Origin: Acanthaster planci
Taxonomy: Eukaryota; Echinodermata; Asteroidea; Valvatida; Acanthasteridae
Reading direction: 5' to 3'
Length of the DNA stretch: 64,000 nucleotides
Assembly (NCBI RefSeq): GCF_001949145.1
Contig: NW_019091488.1
Coordinates: forward strand, 427,494-491,493
Part shown: piece after piece, positions 61,001-64,000 of the stretch
Position numbering within the stretch: the first letter of the stretch is position 1
How the letters are laid out: the number at the start of each line of letters is the position of its first letter
Made by a program: the position numbers and the translations under genes
Notes under the pieces: model-generated
Seen by the model: the letters and a program-made list of their open reading frames with translations, nothing else
What the model was told of the DNA's origin: nothing
Database searches by the model: none

Positions 61001-62733
61001 GAGAACAAAGGCCACCACACAACCCTCAGGTGTCCCACGGGAAGTTGCATCATTTCCTACACATGTACCCAAGAGCTGTTTCATGTTCAGGTAGGATACC
61101 TTGCGTGAAACAGCAGTAGACGCTGTATGCCAGAATAAACATGTGCAAATGGCAGGAGGTACGTATACCTTAAAAAAATTAAAGGGGATCCCAATATTAC
61201 AACACTTGTTTAAATGTTTGTTTTTGTATTTTGGAGCCTTCTTTGCTTTATGCTAATGCCATTTTCCATATTCATGAGGAAAACTGTGATGTCACTCTAG
61301 TCATAATACCTCAGTCTTGCAGTGGCTTGTAGACGATAATGCAGAAACATTTGATATTGCATTTTCCTACATTCCTGTTCCTTTTGTGATTTGTGTTGTA
61401 AGTACTTGGCAATTTTTTCATAAGTAATGTTACTAGAAAAAAATATAAAGTGAAAGGTTTCTGCCTAATTGACATTAAGGCAACGTTGCCCTCAGTTGCC
61501 CATAAAAATGAGGATGATTTTAATATTAATTTTAATTCTCTCCACAGAGGAAGTAACATTGTTTACACTTACTGAAAAAGAGTGTCGAAATGCATCTAAA
61601 TTGTGTCTAAGAAAGATCGTAACAGGAACCCCCTTTAACCTGTGGATAGACCGATCCATTCACAAGAATCATACCCGATCCTTCAACAAACCAAAAGGAT
61701 AACGACAAGAGTGTCATTACCATTTGGCAGATGCTAACACACAAATATGCTCTTGATGTAATGCAAAGTCGGATGAAATTACCTTCCCCCAGCATGTTTT
61801 ACCCTCTTACCTAAGCAAGTCGATGCACATTCGCTACCCGATTTGCAACACCGCGCAATCTCGGAGCCTGTGAAGGGGTCCATTTTTTACGCGACAGCAT
61901 GATCAATGCCTGTACCATAGAACCGGCTCCTATCCTGTAATAAAACATTTTTAGTGGTTCCAAAATAAAACAATTAACCTTTCCAGTGGATATGAACAAA
62001 CTGTGCAACGGCTGGAATAGTCGAAAAAAGAGCCAGAAACGTAATAATAGGCCTACGGAAATCAATTTTTAATGTCTACCACAATAGTCAAACTCTACCC
62101 GGCTGTCATTTTCTTCCACACTTAGCTGGCCATGCATATTCCCAGGGACACTTTTGTTTTTTAATTGAGAAACCATGCGCAGATGACTTTTCATCTCGAA
62201 AACACTCCACTCTCTTAATTAAACCAAAGTCGAAAAATAGAGTATTTTCTCCGGCTCGTTGAAGTTGGAGGTCAACATCATCGCTGCACTAAAGGCTGAA
62301 TTTGAACTTTGATGGATTTGGAGACGTGGCAGCCTGGGAAGGAAAAAAAACAGAATTTGAGTACACTGGCCACTTGCTCAGGCGGGAAATAAGTTATTGC
62401 TGCATTTGATACGACTAAAGAAAGGCATCAACATTTTTGAGGGGAGGGAGGCTCGAGCCTCTGCATCCTCCCTATAATCACCAGAGGGCGCTGTTATTGC
62501 TGACCGGCGTGGTCCAAGTAATATTTTCTTTACAAGACCAGCACCAATGTAAGTTAGTTCCACTGCTGTCATGATTCTGGAAATAAAAAAGTTTCAGTGG
62601 ACTGTAAGGGACTTGAAGATCTCTCTCATCATGGAGAGTGAATACAAGGCACAAGCAAATAAAATGAGACACGTACGGAAATGGATTTGGTTGCACATCA
62701 TCTTCACTTCGCGAACAGCCCCTGGGGGTGGGG
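61001..62733. other. Gene-free stretch
   Basis: No gene was recognised. TAGGCCTA lies at 62048-62055. Confidence 0.45.
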
Positions 62734-62784
62734 TGGCGACAAGTCGGTAGACCGCCATCAGAATGCATTACCAGGCTCGATTCC
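62734..62784 (+). mobile_element. tRNA-like Pol III promoter relic (SINE-like)
   Basis: An A-box-like TGGCGACAAGTCGG (62734-62747) and B-box-like GGCTCGATTCC (62774-62784) lie about 40 bp apart. An acceptor-stem partner is not evident, so this is a decayed tRNA-like sequence or a SINE head, not a functional tRNA gene. Confidence 0.35.
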
Positions 62785-63077
62785 CCTGAACGATCAAACT
62801 TTTTGAACTCTGGAATGCGTTAGTACTGGGTGATATTTCTCTGGACGGTCGGGTCCAATATTAATCGATTCTCAGCAAATTAAAGACGTTGGCATACGGT
62901 GAGCTCCCGTGGGAAACATTCTCTTCTCTTCAGCAGAGGCATATTCAACAAATATTCCACTGGGACGAGTGTTTGTATTGCACAACTGTCTGGATATACA
63001 CCATTTACTTAATTTCCTATAGGAAATGTTTCTTGAGAGGAGCATAGTCTACCTGCCTCTTGGTAGCTACCCTGTTG

Positions 63078-63222
63078 AAATGGCGGTCTTTACTTCCCTT
63101 TGAAAAAAATCCTCCAAAGCCACGATTATAGCCTCTTTTCAAGTCGGTTTTCCCCAGCTTGTTTTGTAATAATAAAAGGCTCCACAAGGTAATTAGTCCA
63201 AGCCATCAAGTGTCTATATAAG
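63078..63222 (+). promoter_or_regulatory. Candidate TATA-type promoter
   Basis: TATATAAG at 63215-63222 matches the TATA consensus, and a YY1-like AAATGGCGG lies upstream at 63078-63086. A start site would be expected near 63245. A second TATA-like word, TATAAATAAG, lies at 63461. Motif evidence only. Confidence 0.3.
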
Positions 63223-63413
63223 GACGATGACAGTCACAGGGTGAACAGTAATCACAAGTGAATCTGTCGTAGCGTTAATTTGAATACGTTTTGATTTGAC
63301 TTGCAACGGGAGGACCTGCTGTGGACTTATGGTGGATATACTACTTTGATAGAAGTCGACCATAACACTGCTCGCACGGTATCACAGCCAAACCCATTCC
63401 GCAAAGGCTGGAC

Positions 63414-63443
63414 ATGAGCGCTCTCCCTTCCCCCTGGACCTTA
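63414..63443 (+). other. Possible first coding exon downstream of the TATA candidate
   Basis: ATG at 63414 (G at -3) opens MSALPSPWTL, and a donor-like TTAG|GTATCG follows after 30 nt. Unspliced, the frame ends 12 codons later. A short upstream ORF starts at the ATG of CTTATGGTGG (about 63329). The product is unknown; the exon is speculative and depends on the promoter being real. Confidence 0.15.
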
Positions 63444-63812
63444 GGTATCGTTGTCTTCTTTATAAATAAGCCTTTGTGAGTTAAATTCACACTGAGTTAT
63501 CTAATTGTACATAAATATCATTTGCATTCCACGGACTCTAAAAGACAATGTTGCTATACCTCGTGATTAGGGACAGGCTTTTGCATAGCGACCACCATCT
63601 CTGGAATGGACTTGTTCCTTTGTGCCCTTCTTATCCATTGAGAACAGTGTATTGGTGCAAGGCGTCTCTTATGTAATTTAGAAAAGCTTGCCCCGAATCA
63701 TGAGGTATAACAACAGTGTCTTTAGTATGGAGAGTTCAGATTGTCATGTCCACGTGAATTTAAAGAACTAAGTGTACCAGATTTTCTTCAAATTTAACTG
63801 AGAAAAGAATAT

Positions 63813-63831
63813 TGAGGTAGTAGGTTGTGTA
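63813..63831. ncRNA. let-7-identical 16-mer (18 of 19 nt); precursor not supported
   Basis: TGAGGTAGTAGGTTGTGTA matches canonical let-7 (5' part TGAGGTAGTAGGTTGT) at 18 of the first 19 nt. A let-7 gene needs a 3' arm complementary to this, and none is seen within about 70 nt on either side. A weak wobble-rich pairing with 63915-63930 leaves the seed unpaired. The flanking words TTCAAATTTA (63787-63796) and TAAATTTGAA (63830-63839) are exact inverted copies but leave the let-7 word in the loop. On the minus strand the same bases form an extensive let-7 target site. It could also be chance. Confidence 0.25.
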
Positions 63832-64000
63832 AATTTGAAATGCAAGAGAGGGGAGTGGAGCTAGACTTCAATTAGCGCCAGAAGTACCTTTCAGTGCGGA
63901 CTTAATGTGAGCATAATTTACGCAGTCCACGCGATGCGTCTATTAGCGGCAGTTTTATGTTGTCATCTTTTAATCAACTTGACAAGATATCAGTTTCCGG

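Noticed and set aside
63915-63930. AATTTACGCAGTCCAC as the 3' arm of a let-7 precursor
   Set aside because: Pairs with the 3' half of the let-7 word only with several wobbles, leaves the seed unpaired and needs an 80-nt loop.
1-64000. CRISPR arrays, operons, ribosome binding sites and other prokaryotic features
   Set aside because: The sequence is evidently eukaryotic. No regularly spaced repeats of CRISPR type and no gene strings were seen.

Overview
The window looks like gene-poor, non-coding nuclear DNA from a marine invertebrate. No convincing protein-coding gene, rRNA, canonical tRNA or spliceosomal RNA gene was recognised. The longest open frames are about 130-150 codons, unrelated to known families by eye, and are what AT-leaning random sequence gives. 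CpG is common throughout, which argues against a vertebrate. There are at least two tRNA-derived SINE types, many small inverted-repeat elements, one assembly gap of 372 Ns, and at least five copies of the palindromic octamer TAGGCCTA. I infer a non-vertebrate metazoan, perhaps a non-vertebrate deuterostome such as a hemichordate or echinoderm. The species is not determinable from this alone.

Layout. 1-3.3 kb: a 178-bp direct duplication, an AT-rich foldback and a perfect 30-bp palindrome. 3.3-13.4 kb: mostly unique DNA with two CpG-rich pockets (5.1-5.6 and 10.1-10.45 kb). 13.5-16.1 kb: a 721-bp element with inverted ends, a G/T-rich tract and a 208-bp MITE. 17.9-19.4 kb: a (CTGT)n microsatellite and a minus-strand SINE. 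20.8-27 kb: poly(A) tracts, two NRF1-type palindromes and a GACTCGAGTC-rich element. 27.4-28.5 kb: two weak exon-like stretches and a GC-rich patch. 33.4-34.6 kb: a long hairpin with a histone-type 3' stem-loop in each arm, then three adjacent small palindromes. 37.4-38.7 kb: a terminal-inverted-repeat element containing the gap. 40.2-44.9 kb: CpG-rich islands, a possible LINE tail, a G-quadruplex motif and an 18-bp CpG palindrome. 45.6-49 kb: a foldback element with a 21-bp internal minisatellite, a second copy of the 19-kb SINE, and a 129-bp hairpin MITE. 51.7-59.8 kb: five copies of one ~160-bp repeat, a small MITE and another SINE. 60-64 kb: a split direct repeat, a tRNA-like stretch, a TATA-type promoter candidate, and a 16-nt exact match to the 5' end of let-7.

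No operon-like or pathway organisation is visible. The two most interesting signals are the histone-type stem-loops inside a long inverted repeat at 33.4 kb and the let-7-identical sequence at 63.8 kb. The latter reads as let-7 on the plus strand but as a let-7 target site on the minus strand. Repeat-family names, promoter calls and regulatory readings are inferences from motifs read by eye.
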